This document shows, one piece after another, positions 27,316-34,491 of a DNA stretch of 34,491 nucleotides (the stretch's first letter is position 1; each line of letters begins with the position of its first letter). This DNA is from Rhodoluna sp. Lineage in GTDB: Bacteria > Actinomycetota > Actinomycetes > Actinomycetales > Microbacteriaceae. The DNA lies in contig JAEMTJ010000005.1 of assembly GCA_016462375.1 (NCBI GenBank), positions 4,529-39,019 of the forward strand. Direction: 5' to 3'. The notes beneath the pieces were generated by a model, which was given only the letters and a program-made list of their open reading frames with translations, had not been told where the DNA came from and ran no database searches. The translations under genes and the position numbers were made by a program.

Positions 27316-28269
27316 GTGCCAAAAGATGTTAGAGAAGAAGCATCTTCAGAGGCAATGATTATTGCCACTGGACTCACCAAAAAGTATGGGGACTTTGTTG
27401 CTGTCGATGAGGTGAACTTCACAGTCACAAGGGGTGAGGCCTTTGGTTTGCTAGGCCCTAACGGAGCTGGCAAATCCACCACCATGAAGATGATCGCGGC
27501 CACCAGTTTGAGAACTGGAGGGAATCTTGTGATTCTAGGCAAAGACCCGAACAAGCAAGGCCCTGAGATTAGAGCTCACCTAGGTGTTGTTCCCCAGCAG
27601 GATAATTTGGACAGAGAGCTTAAGGTTTGGGAAAACCTCATGGTTTATGGTCGCTACTTTGGCCTTAGCCGCAAGTTCCTGAAAGGGAAAATCGAAGAGC
27701 TCCTAGAGTTTGCCCAACTGGGAGAGAAGCGAAACAGCAAGACTGAGGAGCTCTCCGGTGGCATGAAGCGCAGACTCACAATCGCCAGGGGTTTGGTTAA
27801 TGAGCCAGAGATTCTTTTGTTGGATGAGCCCACTACCGGTCTTGACCCTCAGGCAAGGCACATTCTCTGGGACAGACTGTTTAGGTTAAAGGAACAAGGA
27901 GTGACTCTGGTCATTACAACCCACTACATGGATGAAGCAGAACAGCTCTGTGATCGCTTGATTGTGATGGACAAGGGCAAGATCATGGCTGAGGGTGCGC
28001 CTGCAGAACTAATCAAGAGGTATTCAAGTAAAGAAGTTCTTGAAGTCCGATTCGGTAGTGACAACAACGCAAGCGTTTCAGAGAAACTAAAGGGTATTGG
28101 TGAGCGCTTAGAAGTTCTACCCGACCGGATCTTGATTTACGCAGAATCAGGTGAGAAGTGTTTAGAGCAGATTGTCAAACTAGGTCTTGAACCGGTCACC
28201 TCGCTAGTTCGGAGATCTTCCCTTGAAGACGTTTTTCTTAGGTTGACCGGAAGGACGCTGGTAGAGTAA
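27316..28269 (+). CDS. ABC-2 type exporter ATP-binding protein
   Basis: 317 residues, a single nucleotide-binding subunit of the DrrA/NodI type. Walker A LGPNGAGKST, Q-loop VVPQQDNLD, signature ELSGGMKRRL, Walker B LLLDEPTTGLDPQAR and the switch TTHYMDEAE are all present. The C-terminal 90 residues are the usual DrrA-like regulatory tail ending in SSLEDVFLRLTGR. The track start is GTG 27316; ATG 27355 (MIIATGLTKKYG) is an equally reasonable start. It overlaps the following permease by one base (TAATG). Substrates of this class range from drugs to polysaccharides and cannot be read from the sequence. Confidence 0.92.
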   Translation: MPKDVREEASSEAMIIATGLTKKYGDFVAVDEVNFTVTRGEAFGLLGPNGAGKSTTMKMIAATSLRTGGNLVILGKDPNKQGPEIRAHLGVVPQQDNLDRELKVWENLMVYGRYFGLSRKFLKGKIEELLEFAQLGEKRNSKTEELSGGMKRRLTIARGLVNEPEILLLDEPTTGLDPQARHILWDRLFRLKEQGVTLVITTHYMDEAEQLCDRLIVMDKGKIMAEGAPAELIKRYSSKEVLEVRFGSDNNASVSEKLKGIGERLEVLPDRILIYAESGEKCLEQIVKLGLEPVTSLVRRSSLEDVFLRLTGRTLVE

Positions 28270-29126
28270 TGGCTCCTGAAGTTAGAGCAGAAACCAAGAT
28301 GACTTGGGTGGGGGCAGCCAAGTTAGTCGATCCTCAGGTGAGCATACGATTTGGTGCTTTCTTTGTTGCAGAGAACAGATTGCGCAATATGGCCAAGTGG
28401 TGGAAATCCATCATTGCCTTTGGCTTAGGGAACCCAAGCCTCTACTTACTCTCAATTGGTATTGGTGTTGGTTCTCTAGTTGATTCATCACTTGGACCAA
28501 ACGCAATTGATAATGTCAGTTACCTAACCTTCTTAGCTCCGGCGCTATTAGTATCAGCCGGTATTCAGGGGGCTATGGACGAAGTTACTTGGCCTACAGT
28601 AGAAGGTTTTGTCTGGACTAGAACATTCTTCTCAATGAATTCAACCTCCATTACAGGTAGACAGATTGTAAGTGGCATCCTCATGGCGGCTATGGCTAGA
28701 TGCGTATTTCAGGTGTTCCTTTATGAACTTTGTTTACTTGCCTTTGGTGCTATCAGCTGGCAATCAATTCCGATCCTCCTGCTTGTATCTGCAACTGCAG
28801 GATTTGGTTTCTCTGCCATAATGTTGGCTTTCTCTGCAAGCATCAAAGATGACGATGGCGTCTTTGCTTTGGTTGGTAGGTTCATCATCACTCCGATGTT
28901 TATGTTCTCTGGAACCTTTTACCCAATAACTTCTATGCCTATTTATCTTCAGTGGATCGGTTGGATTTCCCCGCAGTGGCATGGCACCAACCTGGGCAGA
29001 GCTCTTTCCTACGGTTCTCCAGTTGAACCGTGGCTCCAAGGAATTCACTGGGCTTTGCTTTTGATGTTGGCGGTAATTGGTATCACTTGGGCTAACCGCG
29101 TATTTGAGAGCAGGTTAGCTAAATGA
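28269..29126 (+). CDS. ABC-2 type exporter permease, first subunit
   Basis: 285 residues with about six transmembrane helices and the ABC-2 permease signature near the C-terminal third: MFMFSGTFYPITSMPIYLQW followed by a helix break. The N-terminus is a 40-residue cytoplasmic segment. It resembles NodJ/DrrB permeases and is paralogous to the next gene, sharing the FSGTFYP motif and length. Start and stop overlap both neighbours, so the three genes are translationally coupled. Confidence 0.88.
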   Translation: MAPEVRAETKMTWVGAAKLVDPQVSIRFGAFFVAENRLRNMAKWWKSIIAFGLGNPSLYLLSIGIGVGSLVDSSLGPNAIDNVSYLTFLAPALLVSAGIQGAMDEVTWPTVEGFVWTRTFFSMNSTSITGRQIVSGILMAAMARCVFQVFLYELCLLAFGAISWQSIPILLLVSATAGFGFSAIMLAFSASIKDDDGVFALVGRFIITPMFMFSGTFYPITSMPIYLQWIGWISPQWHGTNLGRALSYGSPVEPWLQGIHWALLLMLAVIGITWANRVFESRLAK

Positions 29127-29968
29127 GTTTTGTTAACGCTGCAGTTGATTCCGCTATCGCAATTGCAGAAAAGCGGAAGGGCAAGCTGGGTGCCGGAATT
29201 TATTCAGGAAGACCAAACGTCGTCCTTGAACGCGGCTTCTATGCACTGAAGTCATCAACCTGGATGGTTGTGGCCTCTGGCTTTGTCGAGCCGGTATTCT
29301 ATCTTCTTGCCTTTGGTTACGGCATCGGTCAGTTCATTACCGGAACTACCGATGGTAACGGTAGCCCAATCACCTATGCCCAGTTCATAGCGCCCGCACT
29401 ACTTGCTACCTCTGCAATGAACGGAGCTATATATGACTCAACTTGGAATGTGTTCTTCAAGATGCACTTCGGCAAGGTCTATAACGGAATGCTATCTACC
29501 TCGATGGGTACCCTAGATGTTGCCCTAGGTGAAATCGGTTGGGCACTGCTTAGAGGTTTGGCTTATGCAATTGGTTTTATGGCAGTAGTAACAACTATGG
29601 GTTTGATCCCATCTGTTTGGGGATTGCTCGCGATTCCGGCTGCCGTTCTGGTTGCTTTCGGTTTTGCTTCAGTCGGAATGGGGGTTACCTCATACCTAAA
29701 GAACTGGCAGCAGATGCAATGGATTCAGTTTGTTATGTTACCGATGTTCCTGTTCTCAGGAACATTCTATCCACTAACTATCTATCCAGTTTTCGTTCAG
29801 TGGTTCATTCAAGCCATGCCACTTTGGCAGGCTATTGAACTTATTCGAGGGCTTACTTTAGGGATCTTGAATTGGGCGATGCTAGGCCATGCACTCTATT
29901 TTGTAGCAATGATTATCGGCGGACTGTATTTCACAACCCGAAGACTAACTGCTTTGTTCTTGCGCTAA
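29123..29968 (+). CDS. ABC-2 type exporter permease, second subunit
   Basis: 281 residues with six predicted transmembrane helices and the same ABC-2 signature (MFLFSGTFYPLTIYPVFVQW). Its start overlaps the stop of the first permease by 4 nt (ATGA). Two diverged permease copies with one ATPase suggest a transporter of the form ATPase2-permeaseA-permeaseB. The gene ends exactly where the convergent small membrane protein ends, leaving no terminator. Confidence 0.88.
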   Translation: MSFVNAAVDSAIAIAEKRKGKLGAGIYSGRPNVVLERGFYALKSSTWMVVASGFVEPVFYLLAFGYGIGQFITGTTDGNGSPITYAQFIAPALLATSAMNGAIYDSTWNVFFKMHFGKVYNGMLSTSMGTLDVALGEIGWALLRGLAYAIGFMAVVTTMGLIPSVWGLLAIPAAVLVAFGFASVGMGVTSYLKNWQQMQWIQFVMLPMFLFSGTFYPLTIYPVFVQWFIQAMPLWQAIELIRGLTLGILNWAMLGHALYFVAMIIGGLYFTTRRLTALFLR

Positions 29969-30343
29969 CTAGGCTGCGGCTGCTTGCCCTAAGACTGCGA
30001 ACACGATGTTTAGAGTGGTTAGCAAAGCAATGGCTGGAACAACCCAGACAGGTGTCTGATCTTTCTTGCGATAGCGAAAAGCAAGTAAGAAGATGAAGAC
30101 TAGAACAATAAGTTTTAGTGAAATAACAAATGCGTTTAGCTTGCTCGGGTCAACGGCTAGACCCGCCATGGCAAGACCGGTGATCAACATTAGGTAAGAA
30201 CCATGGAGAACTCCAGCAGAAACCTTTATTCCCTTAGTTAGCTCTCTGATGTTTGAAAAGAAACCAGCTAGCAACACTGCAATACCAAGAAGGTGAAGGA
30301 CTAGAAAGATGTTTGTTAATAATTCTTTAGTTGAATCATCCAT
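29969..30343 (-). CDS. Small four-helix membrane protein at the end of the riboflavin operon
   Basis: 124 residues with four hydrophobic helices (about 9-30, 41-63, 69-90 and 97-118), short charged loops and no catalytic motif. The family is unknown to me. It starts 35 nt after ribH on the same strand, with AAAAGAG upstream of the ATG, so it may be read from the riboflavin transcript; a small inverted repeat (TTGATG-GATTA-CATCAA, 30358-30374) sits in the gap but has no T-run on that strand. A link with flavin metabolism or transport is possible from position only. Confidence 0.6.
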   Translation of the reverse strand: MDDSTKELLTNIFLVLHLLGIAVLLAGFFSNIRELTKGIKVSAGVLHGSYLMLITGLAMAGLAVDPSKLNAFVISLKLIVLVFIFLLAFRYRKKDQTPVWVVPAIALLTTLNIVFAVLGQAAAA

Positions 30344-30378
30344 GATGCTCTTTTCTGTTGATGGATTACATCAATAGT

Positions 30379-30837
30379 CTATGAGCGGAGCATCACCATG
30401 CTGATAGCAGCCTCGACCGCTTCTGCACCTTTATCTTCTTTACTATTCGGTAATCCCGCTCTATCTAGGGCTTGCTCTAAGGTGTCAACAGTTAGTAAAC
30501 CAAAGCCAATCGGAGTGTCGGTAGCTAGTTGAACCTGGGTAAGACCTGAAGTTGCGGCATTACAGACAAAGTCAAAGTGCGGGGTTTCACCTTTGATGAC
30601 AACACCTAGAGCAATGACAACGTCAGCACCATCATCGATGGCCCACTTGGCTGCTAGCGGTAATTCGAAAGCCCCGGGAACTTTGATGATTGAGTAAACA
30701 TCGTTGCCTGCTGCCTTCAGTGATCGCTCAGCACCAGCTAACAGTGCATCAGCAATCTCTGGGTGCCAGCTGGCAACCAGAATGGTAACTGCTAGATCCC
30801 TTGCATCAATTTCTAACTTTGGGGCATGGCCTGACAT
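30379..30837 (-). CDS. ribH: 6,7-dimethyl-8-ribityllumazine synthase
   Basis: Condenses 5-amino-6-ribitylaminouracil with 3,4-dihydroxybutanone phosphate, the penultimate riboflavin step. The 152 residues are the normal length. VASWHPEIADALL (substrate binding), VPGAFELPLAAKW, the catalytic histidine in GETPHFDFVC and IGFGLLTVDTLEQALDRAG are all conserved. The ATG shares a base with the ribBA stop (TAATG), so it is translationally coupled. It is the last riboflavin biosynthetic gene of the operon. Confidence 0.96.
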   Translation of the reverse strand: MSGHAPKLEIDARDLAVTILVASWHPEIADALLAGAERSLKAAGNDVYSIIKVPGAFELPLAAKWAIDDGADVVIALGVVIKGETPHFDFVCNAATSGLTQVQLATDTPIGFGLLTVDTLEQALDRAGLPNSKEDKGAEAVEAAISMVMLRS

Positions 30838-32084
30838 TAGTTCTCCATTTCAGCGATGATTTCAGGAAGACGGTGACCCATCTTTGATCTCTTGGTCTCT
30901 AGATAACCAAGGTTTTGAATAGCCTCACCAACAATTACCGGAACATAGGAAGAAACAGGTATTCCAGCTTCAGTTAGGAAGTTAGCTTTCGCTGGGTTAT
31001 TCGTCATTAGCCTTACGCTTCTAACACCGAGTTCACGAAGAATAGAAACAGCAGCACCGTATTCTCTAGCTTCCGAAGGTAGCCCTAACGCAAGGTTTGC
31101 TTCAACAGTGTCTAGGCCCTGTTCTTGGAGTGCATAAGCCTTGAGCTTGTTTAGTAAGCCGATACCGCGGCCTTCTTGCCCTCGAAGATAAACAACAATT
31201 CCACCTTTAGGGTCAGCCTCAATCATGTCAAGCGCATATTGCAACTGAGGGCCACATTCACACTTGAGTGAATCGAAAGCTTCACCGGTGATGCACTCAC
31301 TGTGTAATCTAACTAGAACTTCTTTACCGGTTGGGTTGCCCTTGATGATGGCAACGTGATCAGCCCCAGTTTTGATATCGTAGTAACCACGAAGCTTGAA
31401 ATTACCGTGAATGGTTGGCACGTTAGCTTCTGCTTCAAAACGGATTCTGTTATTAGGTGTTGTGACAAGTTGAATCGAATTCAGTTCTAGATATTCAACC
31501 AATTGAGCAACAGTGACGACAGCAAGATTTTCTGCTTCGCCAAATTTCAGTAAATCGTCGAATCTCATCATTGAGCCATCCTGGTTCACCATTTCACCGA
31601 TGATGCCAACAGGGGAGAGGTCAGCAAGCTTTAGTAGATCAACTGTCGCTTCGGTGTGACCTCTTCTGCCGTGAACACCGTGTGGGTGAGCACGAAGAGG
31701 AATTATGTGACCAGGTCTGATAAATGACTCAGGCCCAGCAGAATCGCTCGCCAGCGTTCTAGCGGTCAGTGCTCGATCAGCAGCTGAAATACCGGTGCTC
31801 TCGCGAGCGGCAGCATCAACGGTGACGGTGTAGTTGGTGGCATGTGGGTCTTGATTGGTGGTCGTCATCAACGGAAGTTCTAACTCATTAGCTCTGTGGT
31901 CATCCATCGGAGCACAGAGGAAACCTGAGGTCTTGTTCACAAACCAAGCCATCCACTCGGTAGTCATGAACTCGGCTGCCATAATGGCATCGCCCTCATT
32001 CTCACGGTTCTCATCGTCTGCAACGAGAACTGGCCTGCCTGACCTAAGTGCCTCTAGAGCTTGTTCGATTGTTGCGATTGCCAT
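30837..32084 (-). CDS. ribBA: Bifunctional 3,4-dihydroxy-2-butanone 4-phosphate synthase / GTP cyclohydrolase II
   Basis: Supplies both starting branches of riboflavin synthesis. The N-terminal DHBP synthase domain (about 1-205) has VADDENRENEGD and RRGHTEATVDL, the acidic and histidine active-site segments. The C-terminal GTP cyclohydrolase II domain (about 206-415) has the zinc ligands in SECITGEAFDSLKCECGPQ, the catalytic RGQEGRGIGL loop and MTNNPAK. In the DHBP domain VGIIGE replaces the common CE motif but keeps the glutamate. Both ends overlap the neighbouring rib genes by one base. Confidence 0.96.
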   Translation of the reverse strand: MAIATIEQALEALRSGRPVLVADDENRENEGDAIMAAEFMTTEWMAWFVNKTSGFLCAPMDDHRANELELPLMTTTNQDPHATNYTVTVDAAARESTGISAADRALTARTLASDSAGPESFIRPGHIIPLRAHPHGVHGRRGHTEATVDLLKLADLSPVGIIGEMVNQDGSMMRFDDLLKFGEAENLAVVTVAQLVEYLELNSIQLVTTPNNRIRFEAEANVPTIHGNFKLRGYYDIKTGADHVAIIKGNPTGKEVLVRLHSECITGEAFDSLKCECGPQLQYALDMIEADPKGGIVVYLRGQEGRGIGLLNKLKAYALQEQGLDTVEANLALGLPSEAREYGAAVSILRELGVRSVRLMTNNPAKANFLTEAGIPVSSYVPVIVGEAIQNLGYLETKRSKMGHRLPEIIAEMEN

Positions 32085-32680
32085 TAGTTGTTTCTGCTTT
32101 CCAGTAGTCGTTCGATGTGTTTAGCCATGATGTCAACTTCAACATTGACCTTGTCGCCTGGCTTCTTATATCCAAGAGTTGTTACCTTGAGCGTTTCTGG
32201 AATCAAAGACAATCCAACAAAGTCTTCACCCAATTCATTAACTGTCAAAGAGATGCCATCCAAGGTAATAGAACCTTTTAGCACCACATACTTCATCAAC
32301 TCAACTGGAACTCTGATTCTTACCCAATCCCAGTTCTCACTGGCTTCACGAGAGATAAACTCACCCACACCATCAACGTGGCCCTGAACATGGTGACCAC
32401 CGAAGCGAGTATTCATAGTCATTGCTCGCTCAAGGTTGATGACATCGCCTACCTGAACCCCGTTCATGCTGGTAAGCCTGATGGTCTCGTGCATGACATC
32501 GGCAGTAAAAGTACCGTTTTCAATTTCAATAGCTGTCAAACAAGTGCCACTGCAAGCAATGGAGTCTCCTCGCTTGATGTCGCTGGTAACCAACGGTCCT
32601 GCGATAGTCAACCTAAGCGCATCAGGCTGCTCTTCAACAGCAACTACCTTGCCCAGTTCTTCAATGATTCCGGTAAACAC
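32084..32680 (-). CDS. ribE: Riboflavin synthase alpha chain
   Basis: Dismutates two lumazine molecules to riboflavin. The 198 residues consist of two similar barrels, the first starting MFTGIIEELGKVV and the second following GGHHVQGHVDGVG; the motif SGTCLTAIEIE and its counterpart LDGISLTVNEL mark the repeated substrate-binding loops, and the first-barrel cysteine (SGTCLT) is present. The gene starts with GTG, sharing a base with the ribD stop (TAGTG). Naming varies (ribC in Bacillus-style naming). Confidence 0.95.
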   Translation of the reverse strand: MFTGIIEELGKVVAVEEQPDALRLTIAGPLVTSDIKRGDSIACSGTCLTAIEIENGTFTADVMHETIRLTSMNGVQVGDVINLERAMTMNTRFGGHHVQGHVDGVGEFISREASENWDWVRIRVPVELMKYVVLKGSITLDGISLTVNELGEDFVGLSLIPETLKVTTLGYKKPGDKVNVEVDIMAKHIERLLESRNN

Positions 32681-33702
32681 TACTTTTCTCCTTCAGGTAT
32701 TGCTCTTATAAACAAGTCAGCACCTAGCTGCTTGATTTCAACGAACTCTAGTTTCAAAGCATTAGCCATGGTGCTGATACCTAGATCAGCAACAGCAACA
32801 TTGCTACCACCAAGAAGCAATGGAGCTTGGTAAATCAGCACTTCATCAAATAACCCAAGCTGGATAAACCGACTAGCTATTTCAGCGCCACCTTCAACCA
32901 GCACATGTCTGATACCTCTAACCCATAGCTGGGATAGAACATCATTCGGATCATGTGTCTTTAGTTGAACTGTTGGAGCCTCTGAGTTGAAGATTCTCAG
33001 GTCAGGGGCCAGCTCACTCTTACCAACCACAACACGAAGAGGCTGGTGCTCGTATCTTGACCCATCAGGCTTGCGAGCAGTTAAGTCAGGGTTATCGTAT
33101 TTGACTGTTCCAGTGCCAACCAAGATTGCATCCAGTTGAGATCTTCTTAGATGAACGTCTTCTCTTGCTGCAGAACCTGTAATCCATTTACTGCTCTTAT
33201 CACTAGCGGCACTTCTACCATCAAGAGTTTGAGCCCACTTCAAAGTAACAAAGGGTCTCTGCTTTTTCATTGCTGTAAGCCAAACTCGACCCTGTTCAGT
33301 GGCTTCCTGTTTTAGAACACCGAAGATAACTTCAACACCAGCATCGCTTAGAGTCTGTGCTCCATTGGCTGATTCATGACCTGGATCTTTAGTTGCAAAA
33401 ACAACTCGAGAAATACCAGCTGCGATAAGTGCCTGAGCACATGGGCCAGTCCTACCGGTGTGATTGCAAGGCTCCAAAGTAACTACTGCAGTTGAACCAA
33501 CAGGGAGAGAAGTTAACTTGCTCAAGGCATCAACTTCGGCGTGTGCAGTTCCTGCACCTTTGTGAAACCCTTCAGCAATAATATTCAAATCTTTATCAAG
33601 AATTACAGCACCAACCTGAGGGTTCACACCATAGGCCGGTCCGAGTGCGGCTAGTTCAAGTGCACGGCGCATCGCCGGTTCAAACACACTGAGATTTTTC
33701 AT
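32680..33702 (-). CDS. ribD: Bifunctional riboflavin deaminase-reductase
   Basis: 340 residues. The N-terminal deaminase domain has the zinc ligands HAEVDAL and EPCNHTGRTGPC; the C-terminal reductase domain has LKWAQTLDGRSA, WITG, GTGTVKYDNPDLTAR and VEGGAEI. Together they convert the pyrimidine intermediate through deamination and side-chain reduction. The track start at 33798 is inside the FMN riboswitch and adds 32 residues unlike any RibD; ATG 33702 (MKNLSVFEPAMRRALELA) has AAGGAAAGG 6 nt upstream and fits the family. That ribosome-binding site lies in a strong hairpin, so translation can be switched. Confidence 0.96.
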   Translation of the reverse strand: MKNLSVFEPAMRRALELAALGPAYGVNPQVGAVILDKDLNIIAEGFHKGAGTAHAEVDALSKLTSLPVGSTAVVTLEPCNHTGRTGPCAQALIAAGISRVVFATKDPGHESANGAQTLSDAGVEVIFGVLKQEATEQGRVWLTAMKKQRPFVTLKWAQTLDGRSAASDKSSKWITGSAAREDVHLRRSQLDAILVGTGTVKYDNPDLTARKPDGSRYEHQPLRVVVGKSELAPDLRIFNSEAPTVQLKTHDPNDVLSQLWVRGIRHVLVEGGAEIASRFIQLGLFDEVLIYQAPLLLGGSNVAVADLGISTMANALKLEFVEIKQLGADLFIRAIPEGEK

Positions 33703-33733
33703 CCCGAGCCTTTCCTTAAGAAAGCGCTTCGGG
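33703..33733 (-). promoter_or_regulatory. Hairpin sequestering the ribD ribosome-binding site
   Basis: On the minus strand CCCGA-A-GC-G-CTTTC pairs with GAAAG-GC-TCGGG (12 pairs, two single-base bulges, TTAAG loop) and ends directly at the ribD ATG. The Shine-Dalgarno AAGGAAAGG is in the loop and 3' arm. This is a plausible expression platform for FMN control at translation. Confidence 0.7.
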
Positions 33734-33753
33734 GCACGGTCGGCAGGCGACCA

Positions 33754-33783
33754 AAGGCTAAGCCCTTTTAACGGGCTAGCCTT
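33754..33783 (-). promoter_or_regulatory. Strong stem between the FMN aptamer and ribD
   Basis: AAGGCTAGCCC pairs with GGGCTTAGCCTT (one bulged base, GTTAAAA loop). Only three T follow, so it is a poor classical terminator, but it lies 10 nt after the aptamer where an antiterminator/terminator or anti-sequestor element is expected. Confidence 0.55.
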
Positions 33784-33792
33784 CTGTTCTTC

Positions 33793-33928
33793 TACCATCC
33801 GGACTTTAACCGTCGGTTCTGGATTTTCACCAGATCAACCGCCAAACCACCTAGAGGTGTTGCCATCAAAGGCAGCTTGTCGGGTCGCGGACTGTAACCG
33901 CCGGTTCAGATTTACACTGACCCCGAAG
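33793..33928 (-). promoter_or_regulatory. FMN riboswitch (RFN element)
   Basis: Minus strand from CTTCGGGG to AGTCCGGATGG. Conserved RFN blocks are present in order: CTTCGGGGTCAGTGTAAAT, ACCGGCGGTTACAGTC, CGCGACCCG, GGTTGATCTGGTGAAAATCC, ACCGACGGTTAAAGTCCGG and ATGG. It binds FMN and normally lowers expression of riboflavin genes when FMN is high. It directly precedes ribD-ribE-ribBA-ribH. Confidence 0.96.
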
Positions 33929-33940
33929 AACTTTTATTAC

Positions 33941-33947
33941 TAGATAA
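33941..33947 (-). promoter_or_regulatory. Candidate -10 for the riboflavin operon
   Basis: TTATCTA on the minus strand lies 12 nt before the first conserved base of the FMN riboswitch, the correct place for a leader start. The region upstream holds only a weak -35 (TTTTAC). Confidence 0.3.
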
Positions 33948-33996
33948 GTGTCCCAGATTATGGGTAAAACTGCGACTCAATACCCTCAGAGCGTAC

Positions 33997-34491
33997 TTAC
34001 TTAGCTCTAATAAACCCGACTTTGTCATAAACATCAGCAAGTGTGGCTTCAGCAACTCTTCTAGCCTTTTCAGCTCCTGATGAAAGGAGTCTGTCTAGCT
34101 CTGCTGGGTCACTCATTAGTTCGTTGGCTCTATCTCTGATTGGAGCTAGGGCGTTGACAACTACATCGGCAACTTCAGACTTAAGAACTCCGTAGCCTGC
34201 TCCTTGGAATCGATCTTCTAGTGATAGCAGTGATTCGCCGCTTACAGAGGAGTGAATGGAAAGCAGGTTAGAGACACCCGGTTTGTTCTCCCAATCGACC
34301 CTGATTGAGGTATCGGTATCGGTGACGGCACTCTTGATCTTCTTGGATATGGTGGTGTCGTCATCCATTAGATTTACCAGACCTTTAGGGTCACCAGTTG
34401 ATTTAGACATCTTGGCTGTTGGATTCTGGAGATCATAAATCTTTGCAGTTTCTTTGAGGATGTGCGCTTCAGGAATGGTAAATGTTTTACC
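33997..34491 (-). CDS. trpS: Tryptophanyl-tRNA synthetase, C-terminal part
   Basis: The frame is open to the window edge, so the 5' part is missing; about 164 C-terminal residues are visible. The edge reads GKTFTIPEAHILKETAKIYDLQNPTAK followed by MSKSTGD, the class I KMSKS signature in the form found in TrpS, and then DDDTTISKKIKSAVTDTD. The C-terminal helical domain recognises the anticodon. No other synthetase shares this combination. There is no obvious terminator between its stop and the riboflavin promoter region. Confidence 0.93.
   Translation of the reverse strand, partial: GKTFTIPEAHILKETAKIYDLQNPTAKMSKSTGDPKGLVNLMDDDTTISKKIKSAVTDTDTSIRVDWENKPGVSNLLSIHSSVSGESLLSLEDRFQGAGYGVLKSEVADVVVNALAPIRDRANELMSDPAELDRLLSSGAEKARRVAEATLADVYDKVGFIRAK

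Noticed and set aside
33703-33798. Extension of ribD by 32 residues (MVEEQKAS...)
   Set aside because: Its ATG is part of the conserved 3' end of the FMN riboswitch and the sequence covers both leader hairpins; RibD proteins start near MRRALELA.

Overview
The window reads as a chromosomal segment of a small-genome, moderate-GC actinobacterium, most likely a freshwater Microbacteriaceae member of the Rhodoluna/Aquiluna (Luna) type. This is inferred from gene content and order: GuaB3, SURF1, DUF3817 and guaA in a row; sucC-sucD-DUF6350(PerM)-purN-purH, an arrangement known from Actinobacteria including Mycobacterium; actinobacterial-type GuaA, FolD, PcrA and IDH; and many GTG/TTG starts. Coding density is very high: genes often overlap by 1-4 nt and no stretch above about 300 nt lacks a gene. 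The longest non-coding stretch is the roughly 294-nt FMN riboswitch leader. I see no tRNA, rRNA, insertion sequence, prophage or CRISPR.

Layout. 1-6403 (+): 3' end of guaB3, SURF1, a DUF3817 membrane protein, guaA, a glycerophosphodiester phosphodiesterase and pcrA. 6457-12012 (+): sucCD, the PerM-like membrane protein, purN and purH. 12009-12965 (-): an LDH-like malate dehydrogenase, convergent with purH and sharing stop-codon bases with it. 13085-17921 (+): a two-gene asymmetric ABC exporter, then icd. 17992-20100 (+): a large secreted glycine-rich/Ig-like surface protein preceded by two inverted repeats. 20120-23289: purU (-) divergent from glyA-folD (+), with a ZTP (pfl) riboswitch in front of glyA. 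23315-27233 (-): two small exported proteins of unknown function, a third ABC exporter and a solitary adenine-methyltransferase-like gene; this is the most accessory-looking part. 27316-29968 (+): an ABC-2 exporter (one ATPase, two paralogous permeases). 29969-33928 (-): the riboflavin operon ribD-ribE-ribBA-ribH plus a small membrane protein, under an FMN riboswitch. 33997-34491 (-): 3' end of trpS.

How the genes work together. Several form one purine/one-carbon theme: guaB3 and guaA (GMP), purN and purH (10-formyl-THF-dependent purine steps), purU, glyA and folD (supply and balance of one-carbon folates). The ZTP riboswitch links these, because ZTP/ZMP accumulates when 10-formyl-THF limits the PurH step. 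A second theme is the TCA cycle (sucCD, mdh, icd). The riboflavin genes form a fully translationally coupled unit. The main unexplained material is the glycine-rich surface protein, the two small exported proteins at 23.3-24.5 kb, the orphan methyltransferase and several short intergenic palindromes. I found no clear wholly new multi-gene system; the best candidates for novelty are these exported proteins and the translational switch ahead of ribD.
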